A stretch of 64,000 nucleotides of DNA from JAJAZB01 sp964244295 (GCA_964244295.1 CAXTIG010000002.1:124001-188000); one strand, 5' to 3'. Counted from the first letter of the stretch, positions 1 to 8,749 are shown. Made by a program: numbers and translations. The notes: a model not told the origin generated them from the letters alone.

Positions 1-2187
1 GAGCCTGGCCCGATTGAGTCGGTCAGCGAAACCCCGGTGGATTCACTGCCGTCGGTCGATAAATTACCGCAGGCGGAAGTGCTTCCGGTGGAGGAAATCG
101 CGGTTCCCGGAGTACCCGAACCCAACGCTCCCCTGGCGGAGGAAGCCCCTGAAGACCCAACTCAACCGGCTCCCGCCGAAACCGACGGAGAGGAGGAAGA
201 AATTAATCCGCCCGTCGATTCAGTCGAAGAGCGCGCGTCGCCAACTGCGGTTTCAGAAGCCGATTCTTCAGCCGAAGGAAATCCGCAAGCGGCAGAGGAA
301 ATTCCGGAAACCGGTCCTTCGCCGGGTCAGGTTGAGGCGACCGTTTCGGAAACGGCGGATGCGGCTTTTGACCAGGAAGTGCGCGAAACCACCGAACTGG
401 CCCTGGCCGAAGAAGCCCGGCACACGGATTATTCTCAGTTTTCAAAAGCAGAATTTGTCGCCCTGCTCGAAACCACCTTAGCTTCGCTGAAAAGCAAGGA
501 CCCCACGGCGGCCGATTTTAAGGCCATCGACGCGACTTTGCGCGAAGTGAAGCCGCTCTTTGAGCAAATCAAGGCCGACGACCGGAAGGAAGCCTTGGCT
601 CAGTACGAAGCCGGGGGGGAAACGGAAGAGGAGTTTGTCTACAAAGCCGACGCGGCGACCCTTAAATTCGATAGCCTGTACGGCCAGCTCCGCGCCGAAC
701 GCAACCGGTATTTTCAAAACCTCGACAAGCAGAAAGACCAGAACTTTGCCGTAAAAACGGGCCTGCTATCCCGCTTGCGGGCGCTGGTGGAAGCCGATGA
801 GCAAAACGCGAACTCGGAGAAAAGTTGGGCGGCGTTTAAGGCCATTCAGGACGAATGGAAAGCGGCGGGCAACATTTACTCGCCCCACAACGAAACGCTC
901 TGGAAAACCTACCACGCTTTGGTGGATCGGTACTTCAGCAACCGCGACATTTATTTTGAGTTGAAAGAACTCGACCGCAAGCGCAACATGCAGCAGAAAA
1001 TCGAGCTGTGCGAGAAGGTCGAGAAAATTTCCCAGCAGGCCGAAGAAATCACCGTAACCGGGGCCATGCTCAACGAGGCTTCGGCGTTGTTTGAAGAATA
1101 CAAGCACGTTGGCCCGGCCCCGCGCGAGGCCAATGAACTGCTCTGGCAGCGATTTAAGGCCGCGATGGATTTGCTTTACGGAAAAAAACGTGGTCAGCTT
1201 GGGGCCACCCGTGAGCAGGCCGAAGAAGTATTCCGGCTCAAAGCCGACATCGCCGCCGTGGCCGAAACCCTGACCACGTTCCAATCGACGAGCATCAACG
1301 ACTGGAACGACAAGACGAAGGCGCTGCTGGCGGTGCAGGATCAGTGGAACGCCGTGAAAGGCAGTATGCCCCGCGAGAAAGGACGGGAAATCAGTCAGAA
1401 GTTCTGGGCGGACGTGAAAACGTTTTTCCGGCGCAAGGGCGAGTTTTTCCGCCAACTCGAAGCCAAACGCGACGAAAACCTGAAAGCCAAACTGGCCCTG
1501 TGCGAACAGGTCGAGGCCCTGCTCGAAGCGGGGGATACCTCGGCGGAGGCCACCAACCAGGTGATCGAAGTTCAGAAGCGCTGGAAGGCCATCGGCCACG
1601 TGCCCGAAAAGCAGCGGGACAAACTCTTCAACCGTTTCAAAGCCGGGTGTGACGCGTTTTTTGAACGCAAGCGCGGTAAAGGCGCCGATACCGACCGGCA
1701 GTTTGAGGAAAATCTCAAACTCAAAACCGACCTGATGGCCCGCATCGAGCGCGAAGCCAAATCGGGCTCGACCAGCCTCGACCAGCTCAATGCCTTTAAA
1801 GCGCAGTGGGCCGAAATCGGTTACGTACCTCGCCGCGATATGCAGCCCACGCAGCAGCGCTATATCCGGGCCATCAACCAGTACGTGAGCGCCATTGGCA
1901 AACTCAGCAACCGCGAACGCGAGCAGTTGGTGCTGGAGAGTGAAGTGGCGATTGCCCGCGATGAAACCAAGGGAGGGAATTTGTACCAGCGCGAGAATGA
2001 CCTGCGCCGGAAGATTCAAACGATAGAAAACGACATCTCCCTGACGCGCAACAACCTGGAGTTTTTTGCCCGTTCGAAAAATTCGGAGAAACTTCGGGCT
2101 GATTTTGAGAAAAAAATCGCGGCTTCCGAACACGAACTCGAAGGGTTGAAGCACCAGTTGAAGGTGCTGCGGCAGGTGGAAGGCTGA
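1..2187 (+). CDS. DUF349 domain protein, 5' end outside window
   Basis: The reading frame is open from base 1, so the true start lies upstream; a GTG at 37 is only an internal codon. The first ~130 visible residues are low-complexity, rich in Glu, Pro and Ala. The rest is a long series of charged, helical DUF349-type repeats with recurring W-K-x-I/A-G patterns and conserved Phe-Phe-x-x-K/R positions, ending in a coiled coil (about residues 640-715). DUF349 proteins are large cytoplasmic helical proteins without an assigned biochemical role. A tRNA-Thr gene follows on the same strand after an intergenic inverted repeat. Confidence 0.85.
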   Translation, partial: EPGPIESVSETPVDSLPSVDKLPQAEVLPVEEIAVPGVPEPNAPLAEEAPEDPTQPAPAETDGEEEEINPPVDSVEERASPTAVSEADSSAEGNPQAAEEIPETGPSPGQVEATVSETADAAFDQEVRETTELALAEEARHTDYSQFSKAEFVALLETTLASLKSKDPTAADFKAIDATLREVKPLFEQIKADDRKEALAQYEAGGETEEEFVYKADAATLKFDSLYGQLRAERNRYFQNLDKQKDQNFAVKTGLLSRLRALVEADEQNANSEKSWAAFKAIQDEWKAAGNIYSPHNETLWKTYHALVDRYFSNRDIYFELKELDRKRNMQQKIELCEKVEKISQQAEEITVTGAMLNEASALFEEYKHVGPAPREANELLWQRFKAAMDLLYGKKRGQLGATREQAEEVFRLKADIAAVAETLTTFQSTSINDWNDKTKALLAVQDQWNAVKGSMPREKGREISQKFWADVKTFFRRKGEFFRQLEAKRDENLKAKLALCEQVEALLEAGDTSAEATNQVIEVQKRWKAIGHVPEKQRDKLFNRFKAGCDAFFERKRGKGADTDRQFEENLKLKTDLMARIEREAKSGSTSLDQLNAFKAQWAEIGYVPRRDMQPTQQRYIRAINQYVSAIGKLSNREREQLVLESEVAIARDETKGGNLYQRENDLRRKIQTIENDISLTRNNLEFFARSKNSEKLRADFEKKIAASEHELEGLKHQLKVLRQVEG

Positions 2188-2191
2188 GTTG

Positions 2192-2244
2192 ATCTACGAG
2201 GTACGATTTCAGACAGGCCAATTCGTAGATCGTACCTCGTAAAT
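2192..2244. repeat. Intergenic inverted repeat (TACGAGGTACGAT family)
   Basis: Arms at 2195-2207 and 2229-2241 are perfect 13-bp reverse complements; with one mismatch they extend to 2192 and 2244. The repeat lies just after the DUF349 stop. Its right arm runs into the promoter of tRNA-Thr. A related 15-base copy with one mismatch occurs at 60501-60515, which suggests a dispersed intergenic repeat. Confidence 0.6.
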
Positions 2245-2246
2245 CG

Positions 2247-2254
2247 TACCTTTG
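2247..2254 (+). promoter_or_regulatory. -7 box TACCTTTG for tRNA-Thr
   Basis: This is an exact match to the Bacteroidota primary-sigma -7 consensus TAnnTTTG. It ends 13 nt before the first base of tRNA-Thr. No clear TTG at -33 was seen; that position falls in the inverted repeat. Confidence 0.6.
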
Positions 2255-2267
2255 TTCTGCCCAATCA

Positions 2268-2350
2268 GCCGGTGTCGCATAGTGGTCGATTGCACCTGAC
2301 TTGTAATCAGGAAGGGTAACCTCTCGGGGGTTCGAATCCCTCCACCGGCT
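2268..2350 (+). tRNA. tRNA-Thr (anticodon TGT)
   Basis: A 7-bp acceptor stem (GCCGGTG with CACCGGC), a T arm with TTCGAAT loop, and an anticodon loop CTTGTAA giving TGT. U33 and A37 are as expected. The discriminator base is T73 and no CCA is encoded. The gene is 83 nt long because the variable region is about 14 nt and can form a small hairpin (AGG-GTAA-CCT), which is longer than the usual 4-5 nt for a threonine tRNA. Confidence 0.88.
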
Positions 2351-2370
2351 CTTTTTTGGAATAATTGTTG

Positions 2371-2400
2371 AAGCCTCTTCCACCTGGAAGGGGCTTTTTT
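2371..2400 (+). terminator. Intrinsic terminator after tRNA-Thr
   Basis: An 11-bp stem (2371-2381 with 2386-2396, one G-T pair) and a 4-nt loop are followed by six T. It lies 20 nt after the tRNA. Confidence 0.75.
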
Positions 2401-2428
2401 CGTTTACCGCTAAACCATTGCTCTGATC

Positions 2429-2722
2429 ATGATCCGATTCAAACGGATAGTTGTTTTCGGCCTACTGCTTGCCATAGGCGGCGGGCTGACTTCGTGCTGG
2501 GCACCCCGTTGCCCGGAAAAAAGCTGCCACGTGCGCATCGAACACCGGCACGAGGGCATGGCATACCGGGGCCGGAGTATCTTCGCCTCACCCGTCCACG
2601 GGTTTGGGTTTGCGGCCAAAAACCGCAGCGGCGATGCCGACGAGAAGTCGGCGTTCAAGAAAAACAAAGACCTAAAGACGAAGAAGAAATTTAAGAAACT
2701 GCTGCCCTGGGAGAAAGTCTGA
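2429..2722 (+). CDS. Small predicted lipoprotein, unknown function
   Basis: The product has 97 residues. An N-terminal hydrophobic signal (residues 5-20) ends in a lipobox-like L-T-S-C with Cys23, so it is probably a lipoprotein. The mature part is basic: the last 35 residues are rich in Lys and contain runs such as KTKKKFKK. No known domain was recognised. It is flanked by terminators at 2371-2400 and 2728-2759, so it appears to be a single-gene unit. Confidence 0.7.
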   Translation: MIRFKRIVVFGLLLAIGGGLTSCWAPRCPEKSCHVRIEHRHEGMAYRGRSIFASPVHGFGFAAKNRSGDADEKSAFKKNKDLKTKKKFKKLLPWEKV

Positions 2723-2727
2723 AGTTC

Positions 2728-2759
2728 AATTCCCGGTCTGCCCGCCGGGAATTTTTTTT
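2728..2759 (+). terminator. Intrinsic terminator
   Basis: A 9-bp stem AATTCCCGG / CCGGGAATT (2728-2736 with 2745-2753) runs into eight T. It closes the small lipoprotein gene before gyrA. Confidence 0.8.
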
Positions 2760-2949
2760 GACATCAACCAAGTAGATTTCCTGAAATCATGGCGGTTTTT
2801 TCCCGTTTTTTTCGCATATTTGTAAGAATTGAATCTGACGGTATCGTACTGTTCAACTCACAGATACCAAACGGATTACCACTGAAATTTTGGTGATGGA
2901 TTAGTCGTCACCGGCTGTTAAAAGTTCAACTTCCGTATTTCTTTTTCGC

Positions 2950-5493
2950 ATGGCCGAACAACTCGAAGAAAATCAACCCGGTAGTCACGGGAACATCATC
3001 CCCATCAACATCGAAGACGAGATGCGCGGAGCGTACATCGATTACTCGATGTCGGTCATTATCTCACGGGCTTTGCCCGATGTGCGCGACGGCCTGAAAC
3101 CCGTCCACCGCCGTGTGCTTTACGGCATGACCGAATTGGGGGTCAATTATAATAAACCGTATAAAAAATCCGCCCGGATCGTGGGGGAGGTGATGGGCAA
3201 GTACCACCCCCACGGCGATGCGTCGGTGTACGACACGATGGTGCGCATGGCCCAGCACTGGTCGCTGCGCTATCCGCTCGTGGACGGGCAGGGCAACTTT
3301 GGCTCCGTCGATGGCGACTCGCCCGCCGCCATGCGGTACACGGAGGCCCGCCTCAAGCGCATTGCCGAGGAGTTGTTGAGCGACATCAACAAAGAAACCG
3401 TTGATTTTCAGCCCAACTTCGACGACTCGCTGCAAGAGCCGACCGTGATGCCCGCCAAATTGCCCAACCTGCTGCTCAACGGCACGTCGGGCATTGCCGT
3501 CGGGATGGCGACCAACATGGCTCCGCACAACCTCAACGAGGTGGTGGACGGCATCGTGGCTTTTCTCGACAATCCTGAGATCGACGTGGCCGGGCTGATG
3601 GAACACGTGAAAGGTCCCGACTTCCCGACGGGGGCCACGATTTACGGGGCACAGGGCATCCGCTCGGCGCTCGAAACCGGACGCGGGCGGATCGTGATTC
3701 GGGGGAACGCCACGTTTGAAACTTCTAAGACGGGCAAGGATCAGATTATTGTCACGGAAATTCCGTACATGGTCAACAAGGCCACGATGATCGAGAAAAT
3801 TGCCGACCTGATCAACGACAAGAAACTCGAGGGCATTTCGGAAATCCGCGACGAGTCTGACCGGGACGGGATGCGCATCGTGTTCGACCTCAAGAAAGAC
3901 GCGGTGCCCAACGTGGTTTTGAACAACCTCTACAAGCACTCGCCGCTGCAATCGTCGTTTAGCGTCAACAACGTGGCCCTGGCGAAAGGCCGCCCGGTGG
4001 TGCTCAATCTCCGGGATCTGATCAAAGCCTACGTGGAGCACCGCATTGAGGTCATTGTGCGGCGCACGAGCTACGACCTGCGCGAAGCCCGCAAACGGGC
4101 GCACATTCTGGAGGGCTTGCTGATTGCCCTCGATAACCTCGACGCGGTCATTAACCTGATTCGGTCTTCCCGCGATCCGGAAGTGGCAAAAAACGGGTTG
4201 GTCAGTAGCTTTGGGCTGTCTGAAATTCAGGCGAAGGCGATTCTTGAATTGCGTCTCCAACGCCTCACCGGTCTGGAGCGCGATAAAATTGTAGCCGAGT
4301 ACCAGGAAATCCAGGCCCTGATTGCCGAACTGGAGAGCATTCTGGCCAGCGAAGAACGGCAACGGCAAATTATCAAAGACGAACTGGCCGATTTGAAAGC
4401 CCGCTACGGCGACGAGCGCCGGACGCTGATCGTTCACGCCGACGGGGAATTTTCCATCGAAGACATGATCGCCGATGAGGAGATGCTCATCACGGTTTCG
4501 GCGCAGGGGTATGTGAAGCGAACGCTGTTGAGCGAATACCGGACGCAGGGCAGGGGAGGTGTCGGCTCGCGGGGCGTGAGCACCAAAGACGACGATTTCA
4601 CCGCTCACCTGTTTACGGCCACCATGCACAATTACCTGCTGTTTTTCACCGAACACGGTAAGTGTTACTGGCTGCGGGTGTTTAACGTACCGGAAGGAGG
4701 GAAGACCGCCAAAGGACGCCCCATCCAGAACCTGATCAACATCGAATCGGGGGATAGCATCCGGGCCGTGATCAACGTTAAGACGCTCAGCGACGATGAT
4801 TACATCAATAACAATTACATCGTGATGTGTACCGAGCAGGGCACCATCAAGAAAACCTCGCTCGAAGCGTACTCCCGACCCCGGCAGGCGGGCATCATCG
4901 CCGTGACCATCAACGAAGGCGACCGGCTGCTCGACGTGTGTCTCACCAACGGCAACAACGACATCGTGATTGCTACCAAAGCGGGTAAGACCGTCCGGTT
5001 TAACGAAAGCCGGGTGCGGCCCATGGGCCGTTCCGCCGCCGGAGTGAGGGGCGTTGAACTTGAAGACGATGCTTTAGCCGTTAATACGGTGGTGGGTATG
5101 GTGTGTGTGAGCAGCAATGATGCCCAGTTGCTGGTGGTGTCAGAGCAGGGTTACGGTAAGCGCTCGCCCATCGAAGACTACCGCGTTACCAACCGGGGAG
5201 GCAAGGGCGTCCGTACGCTCAACGTGACCGATAAGACCGGGGTACTGGTGGCCATCAAGGAAGTAACCGACGGTGATGATTTAATGATCATCAATAAATC
5301 GGGCATTATTATCCGGCTTTCGGTGGCCGACCTGCGGGTGATGGGCCGAAATACCCAGGGTGTGCGACTCATCAGCCTACGAAATGGCGATGAGATTTCG
5401 TCGGTCACCAAAATCCAACGCGACGAAGAAGAAACTCTCGACGAACCGGCGACTCCTGAGTTACCATCTGACAATATTCCCAACGAAAAGTAG
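2950..5493 (+). CDS. gyrA: DNA gyrase subunit A
   Basis: A protein of 847 residues, typical for GyrA, which cuts and religates DNA with GyrB during negative supercoiling. The winged-helix/tower part is followed by a six-bladed C-terminal domain. The catalytic Tyr is Tyr130 in AAMRYTEARL. The quinolone-determining segment reads HPHGDASVYDT, so Ala91 occupies the position of E. coli Ser83, while Asp95 matches Asp87. The GyrA-box is weak (QGRGGVG, about 533-539, instead of QRRGGKG). The C-terminus is an acidic tail. The gene has a 190-nt upstream region and its own terminator, so it is probably transcribed alone. Confidence 0.97.
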   Translation: MAEQLEENQPGSHGNIIPINIEDEMRGAYIDYSMSVIISRALPDVRDGLKPVHRRVLYGMTELGVNYNKPYKKSARIVGEVMGKYHPHGDASVYDTMVRMAQHWSLRYPLVDGQGNFGSVDGDSPAAMRYTEARLKRIAEELLSDINKETVDFQPNFDDSLQEPTVMPAKLPNLLLNGTSGIAVGMATNMAPHNLNEVVDGIVAFLDNPEIDVAGLMEHVKGPDFPTGATIYGAQGIRSALETGRGRIVIRGNATFETSKTGKDQIIVTEIPYMVNKATMIEKIADLINDKKLEGISEIRDESDRDGMRIVFDLKKDAVPNVVLNNLYKHSPLQSSFSVNNVALAKGRPVVLNLRDLIKAYVEHRIEVIVRRTSYDLREARKRAHILEGLLIALDNLDAVINLIRSSRDPEVAKNGLVSSFGLSEIQAKAILELRLQRLTGLERDKIVAEYQEIQALIAELESILASEERQRQIIKDELADLKARYGDERRTLIVHADGEFSIEDMIADEEMLITVSAQGYVKRTLLSEYRTQGRGGVGSRGVSTKDDDFTAHLFTATMHNYLLFFTEHGKCYWLRVFNVPEGGKTAKGRPIQNLINIESGDSIRAVINVKTLSDDDYINNNYIVMCTEQGTIKKTSLEAYSRPRQAGIIAVTINEGDRLLDVCLTNGNNDIVIATKAGKTVRFNESRVRPMGRSAAGVRGVELEDDALAVNTVVGMVCVSSNDAQLLVVSEQGYGKRSPIEDYRVTNRGGKGVRTLNVTDKTGVLVAIKEVTDGDDLMIINKSGIIIRLSVADLRVMGRNTQGVRLISLRNGDEISSVTKIQRDEEETLDEPATPELPSDNIPNEK

Positions 5494-5519
5494 TTATTTT
5501 GACATCTGGACGCGAAGAG

Positions 5520-5561
5520 TCCCGTACCAAAGGCCCTCAGAGGCAGTTGGTACGGGATTTT
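5520..5561 (+). terminator. Intrinsic terminator after gyrA
   Basis: An 11-bp perfect stem (5520-5530 with 5547-5557) with a 16-nt loop, followed by a broken T-run (ATTTTAGCTTTT). Confidence 0.7.
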
Positions 5562-5611
5562 AGCTTTTGACAACCCAATCCAAAACCGTAACCATCCAAG
5601 CCTTTTGCGCT

Positions 5612-7087
5612 ATGAAACGAATCGTCTTACCAGCCCTGCTGAGCTTCGCACTGTTGATTGCCGCACCCTCTGCCTTTAGCCAGAATGCCGTACTCGACAA
5701 AGCCCTTCAGGACGAAGTCAAAAAAAATAAAGAAAAGAGTGACAAGGATATCACCAGCGACAAAGCCAAAGACAAGGCAAAAACCTGGCTTGACCGGGGG
5801 AGAGCCTATGAAGAAGTGGCTGTCAGGTACGCTGCACTCGATTCCAACGCGGCGTTGACGGCCTACGAGGCGTACAAAAAGGCTGTTGAGCTTGGCAACA
5901 GTACTGACTCGAAAGGTGCCAAATCGGCCAAGGAAGCCAGTGATATTCTGGGCGGAGGTACTGGTAGCAACTTGTACGTTGCATTGCTGCAACAAGGTGT
6001 TGGGAAATACAATGCCAAAAATTTGCGGGGTGCTTTGACATTATTTCAGACGGCTTCGCTCGTTAACCCGAAAGACACCAGTAGCAGCAGTGCCACCATG
6101 CTGACGGGGATCGCCGCTCAGCAACTCGATGATCAAAAATTGGCACGAGAGTCGTTTGAGAAATACCTGGAGGCTGGGGGCAAGGATCCGGCTATTTTTT
6201 ATGCCGTAGCCAATGCTTACAAGACGGAGAAGAATTTTGAGAAGGCAATAGAGTATTTAGATAAAGGGATTGTAGCCAACCCTACGAATAAAGATCTGAA
6301 GAGCGAGAAAGTGAATTTGTACTTAGCTTCTGGCAAGTCAACAGACGCGATTGCGAACCTGAAGCAACTAGCCGCTGCCGATCCTAACAACGTGCAGAAT
6401 GTACTCAACCTGGCTATTCTGTACGATCAAGAGGCTTCTCAGGCGAATGACGAGCTTCGCAAGTCAAGTGTTCAGTCGAAGAAAGGGGAGCAGTTGAAGA
6501 GAAAAATTGCTGATCAGAAAGACAAGATTAGTGTTTATTCCGGGGAGAAAGCTAAACTACAAGCAGGTATCAAAAAAGCACCCAAAAACGCTGAATTTAA
6601 GCGCCAACTCAACGAGGTTACGCAAAAAGAAGCGGAATTTAAAGCTAACCTGGCTCAGGCTGAGCAAGAGTTAAAAGAGTACACCAGTACCCAATCAAGT
6701 GCCTCGGGTTCTACCGTCAACATACCAGAATTGACGCGGAAGGCAGAGGAGAACCGTAAATTGGCACAAGAGTTTTACGGGAAAGCACTCCAGCTAGAAC
6801 CAGCTAGCTATGACGCTAATTTTAACATGGGCGTCGGTTACTTTAATGAAGGGGTTGAAATAAAGAATCGCGTCGATGCTATGGATATGGCAACCTACGG
6901 TAAAGAAGGGAAAGCCGTTGAGAAAGAAGCCGTGGTAAAGTTCAAACAAGGGTTGCCGTATTTCGAGAAAGCGTATGAGGCTAATCAGACCGAAGAAGTA
7001 AAAACCAGCCTGAAAAACACGTATACCATTTTGAAAGGCTACGAAAAAACAGATGCGTATGATGCCAAGCTACAGAAGCTTGGCTGA
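5612..7087 (+). CDS. Exported TPR / coiled-coil protein
   Basis: The product has 491 residues. The ATG at 5612 is chosen because it begins a clear signal peptide (residues 1-24, cleavage after SAFSQ); the frame also has an earlier TTG at 5567. The mature part is built of tetratricopeptide-like helices around residues 120-260 and again at 380-480, separated by a Lys/Glu/Gln-rich coiled coil at about 265-360. The binding partner is unknown. Codon use is more AT-rich than in gyrA upstream. A strong terminator follows and then an insertion sequence. Confidence 0.85.
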   Translation: MKRIVLPALLSFALLIAAPSAFSQNAVLDKALQDEVKKNKEKSDKDITSDKAKDKAKTWLDRGRAYEEVAVRYAALDSNAALTAYEAYKKAVELGNSTDSKGAKSAKEASDILGGGTGSNLYVALLQQGVGKYNAKNLRGALTLFQTASLVNPKDTSSSSATMLTGIAAQQLDDQKLARESFEKYLEAGGKDPAIFYAVANAYKTEKNFEKAIEYLDKGIVANPTNKDLKSEKVNLYLASGKSTDAIANLKQLAAADPNNVQNVLNLAILYDQEASQANDELRKSSVQSKKGEQLKRKIADQKDKISVYSGEKAKLQAGIKKAPKNAEFKRQLNEVTQKEAEFKANLAQAEQELKEYTSTQSSASGSTVNIPELTRKAEENRKLAQEFYGKALQLEPASYDANFNMGVGYFNEGVEIKNRVDAMDMATYGKEGKAVEKEAVVKFKQGLPYFEKAYEANQTEEVKTSLKNTYTILKGYEKTDAYDAKLQKLG

Positions 7088-7128
7088 AGTACCCTGAAAG
7101 TGCTGAGTGATTTTAGGAATTGATTTTC

Positions 7129-7169
7129 AATGAATCCGCCGAGAAACCTTCCGGCGGATTCATTTTTTT
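7129..7169 (+). terminator. Intrinsic terminator
   Basis: A 13-bp stem (7129-7141 with 7152-7164) with a GC-rich core CCGCCG / CGGCGG, then a run of seven T that overlaps the last two stem bases. It ends the TPR gene before the insertion sequence. Confidence 0.85.
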
Positions 7170-7266
7170 GGAGGACGTAACACTTTTCGAACATTGTTTA
7201 ACATAATATAAATTATGAATCCTTTCATATGCTACGGATTTGTTTGTACACAAACTCCGTATAAAG

Positions 7267-7438
7267 ATGAACATCAAGCACTTGCAGCGAAATAAAAAAA
7301 GTCGAGTGTTACCGGGCTGAACTTGTCACCGCTGACGAGCTTCGTCGGCACCTGCATCTGCCATCGTCCAGGCTGCGCCAGATCAACCGTTGGTATTTCA
7401 AGCACCGTATTCAACGTGTTACCTTGGTTCCCCTTTAA
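7267..7438 (+). pseudogene. IS3 orfA, N-terminal helix-turn-helix part, out of frame
   Basis: Bases 7271-7438 encode an uninterrupted segment with TADELRRHLHLPSSRLRQIN, which looks like the helix-turn-helix half of an IS3 OrfA, but this frame has no ATG, GTG or TTG near its beginning. An ATG at 7267 lies in another frame and would join it only by skipping one base in the A7 run at 7294-7300. The segment then stops at 7436-7438, in a different frame from the leucine-zipper half that follows. OrfA therefore looks broken in two places, unless this element reinitiates naturally. Confidence 0.5.
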
Positions 7439-7452
7439 TTCCTCCTAACGTC

Positions 7453-7629
7453 ATGAAAAACACCGTTACGTACCTTAAAGAACTCGAGCGTCGCCTCCAG
7501 CAGGCCGAGCAGGAAAATAAGCTACTCCGCTTAAAGGCAGAAGCCTACGAAACCGTCATTCAGATTGCCGAAGAACAATTTAACATTCCGATCCTAAAAA
7601 AGTCTGGCGTCCGGCAGCCGAAACGTTGA
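7453..7629 (+). CDS. IS3 OrfA, leucine-zipper part
   Basis: A 58-residue product starting at ATG 7453. It has a heptad-rich helix (YLKELERRLQQAEQENKLLR) followed by ETVIQIAEEQFNIPI and a KKSG-type end, the usual C-terminal half of Bacteroidota IS3 OrfA, which dimerises with OrfB. The frame is open upstream to 7336, so the start could lie elsewhere. Its stop TGA overlaps the TTG that opens orfB (TTGA). Confidence 0.65.
   Translation: MKNTVTYLKELERRLQQAEQENKLLRLKAEAYETVIQIAEEQFNIPILKKSGVRQPKR
7596..7602 (+). promoter_or_regulatory. Programmed -1 frameshift site A-AAA-AAG
   Basis: In the orfA frame the codons read CTA AAA AAG, which forms the heptamer A-AAA-AAG. The -1 frame is open from 7602 through GTC TGG CGT into orfB. 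This is the standard IS3 arrangement for making an OrfAB fusion transposase. Confidence 0.75.
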
Positions 7630-8570
7630 CTCGCCGCTACCCCCTGGTGGGTATGAGTCAATTGTGTGGGCTGTTCGGACGGACGCGTCAAGCCTGGTAC
7701 GCGGCTACCCGGCAGAACGAAAAGGTGTGCTATCAAACCGAAGTAGTTCTTCAGGAAGTCACGCGTCTTCGCCAGCAAATTCCCGGTTTAGGCACGACGA
7801 AATTACTGGCTTTAATGCAGGACTTTCTGATACGCCATCGCATTCAAATGGGCCGAGACAAGTTGCATAATTTGCTGAAAGAGAATGGATTGCTTATCAG
7901 AAGAAAGGGTCTAAAAGTAGTGACAACGAACTCAAATCACTCCTTTGCCAAGTACCCTAACCGCGTCAAAGACTTCACCCCCACCGCGGCTAACCAGCTA
8001 TGGGTCAGCGACCTGACCTACCTGCCCATGGGCCGACGATTTGCCTACCTGTATCTGATTATGGACGCTTACTCGCGTAAGATCGTAGGCTGGTCGGTGC
8101 AGGATACTCTCCAACCTAAAGGGGCAGTGAAGGCGCTGAAAATGGCCTTGTCGACCCGCTTAACAGACGGGCCGTTGATCCATCATTCCGATCGCGGGGT
8201 TCAATACTGCTGCTGGGAGTATGTCAATGCTTTGCGCGGAAATGACATTACCATCAGCATGGCTTACACCGGAGAAGCTAACGAAAATGCGCTCATCGAG
8301 CGCTTAAACCGGACCTTAAAAGAAGATTTCCGGCTCAGTCGCGGGTTCGTTTCACTGGCCCTGGCCCAACAGGCCATTGAGCAGGTCGTGGCCACCTACA
8401 ACAACATGCGGCCGCATGCTTCGCTTGACTACCGGACGCCCCGCCAGGCCCACCGGATGACGGGCTACCAGCCCTTGAGATGGTACCCCTACAAAAAAGT
8501 ACGGTACGGAAATGTCCAATTCCCCGCCCACAAGGCCCATTTACGTAAACCTGTCAAAACCAGTCCGTAG
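7626..8570 (+). CDS. IS3-family transposase OrfB (DDE integrase core)
   Basis: 314 residues from TTG 7626, but probably made mainly as an OrfAB fusion through the A6G slip site. The N-terminal HTH_21-like region (LGTTKLLALM, KLHNLLKENGLLIRRKG) is followed by an rve core. The catalytic acidic triad is visible: Asp in WVSDLTYL, Asp in HHSDRGVQY and Glu in NALIERLNRTLKEDF. The C-terminus has YNNMRPHASLDYRTP, typical of the family. The catalytic frame is intact, although orfA is disturbed. Confidence 0.93.
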   Translation: MTRRYPLVGMSQLCGLFGRTRQAWYAATRQNEKVCYQTEVVLQEVTRLRQQIPGLGTTKLLALMQDFLIRHRIQMGRDKLHNLLKENGLLIRRKGLKVVTTNSNHSFAKYPNRVKDFTPTAANQLWVSDLTYLPMGRRFAYLYLIMDAYSRKIVGWSVQDTLQPKGAVKALKMALSTRLTDGPLIHHSDRGVQYCCWEYVNALRGNDITISMAYTGEANENALIERLNRTLKEDFRLSRGFVSLALAQQAIEQVVATYNNMRPHASLDYRTPRQAHRMTGYQPLRWYPYKKVRYGNVQFPAHKAHLRKPVKTSP

Positions 8571-8749
8571 CATACGGTTTTACAATTCACGTGAAACGTA
8601 TGCGGAATTGTTTCGTTTAACTTACTGAATTACAGACAATAAAGAGGGTATGAATGAAATGAAATAGACGTTGACTAGATACACAGGCTCTTTTAACCCA
8701 TTAGTCATTAATAGTTATAGCAAGTTACTGGAACGAACGATTTATCAAT

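Larger units (their letters stand above)
7230..8572 (+). mobile_element. IS3-family insertion sequence, about 1343 bp
   Basis: The imperfect terminal inverted repeats are 7230-7250 and 8552-8572; the outer nine bases TGCTACGGA / TCCGTAGCA are perfect and the rest match in about 8 of 12 positions. The ends start TG and finish CA, as usual in IS3. The right end overlaps the stop of the transposase gene. Inside are a split orfA and a DDE orfB in the -1 frame with an AAAAAAG slip site. No convincing target-site duplication was seen (flanks ...TCATA and TACGG...), so the insertion may be old or the ends rearranged. Confidence 0.85.

Noticed and set aside
766..2154. Long minus-strand frame opposite the DUF349 gene
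   Set aside because: It mirrors the plus-strand codons of a clearly coding gene and shows no family-like motifs.
3064..4656. 530-codon minus-strand frame opposite gyrA
   Set aside because: Shadow of gyrA: the gyrA protein is unambiguous and the opposite product is His/Arg-rich noise.
7185..8625. Wider IS boundaries based on similar TTGTTTAAC / TTGTTTCGTTTAAC flanks
   Set aside because: The similarity is gapped and outside the TG...CA ends; the inner 21-bp terminal repeats fit IS3 better.
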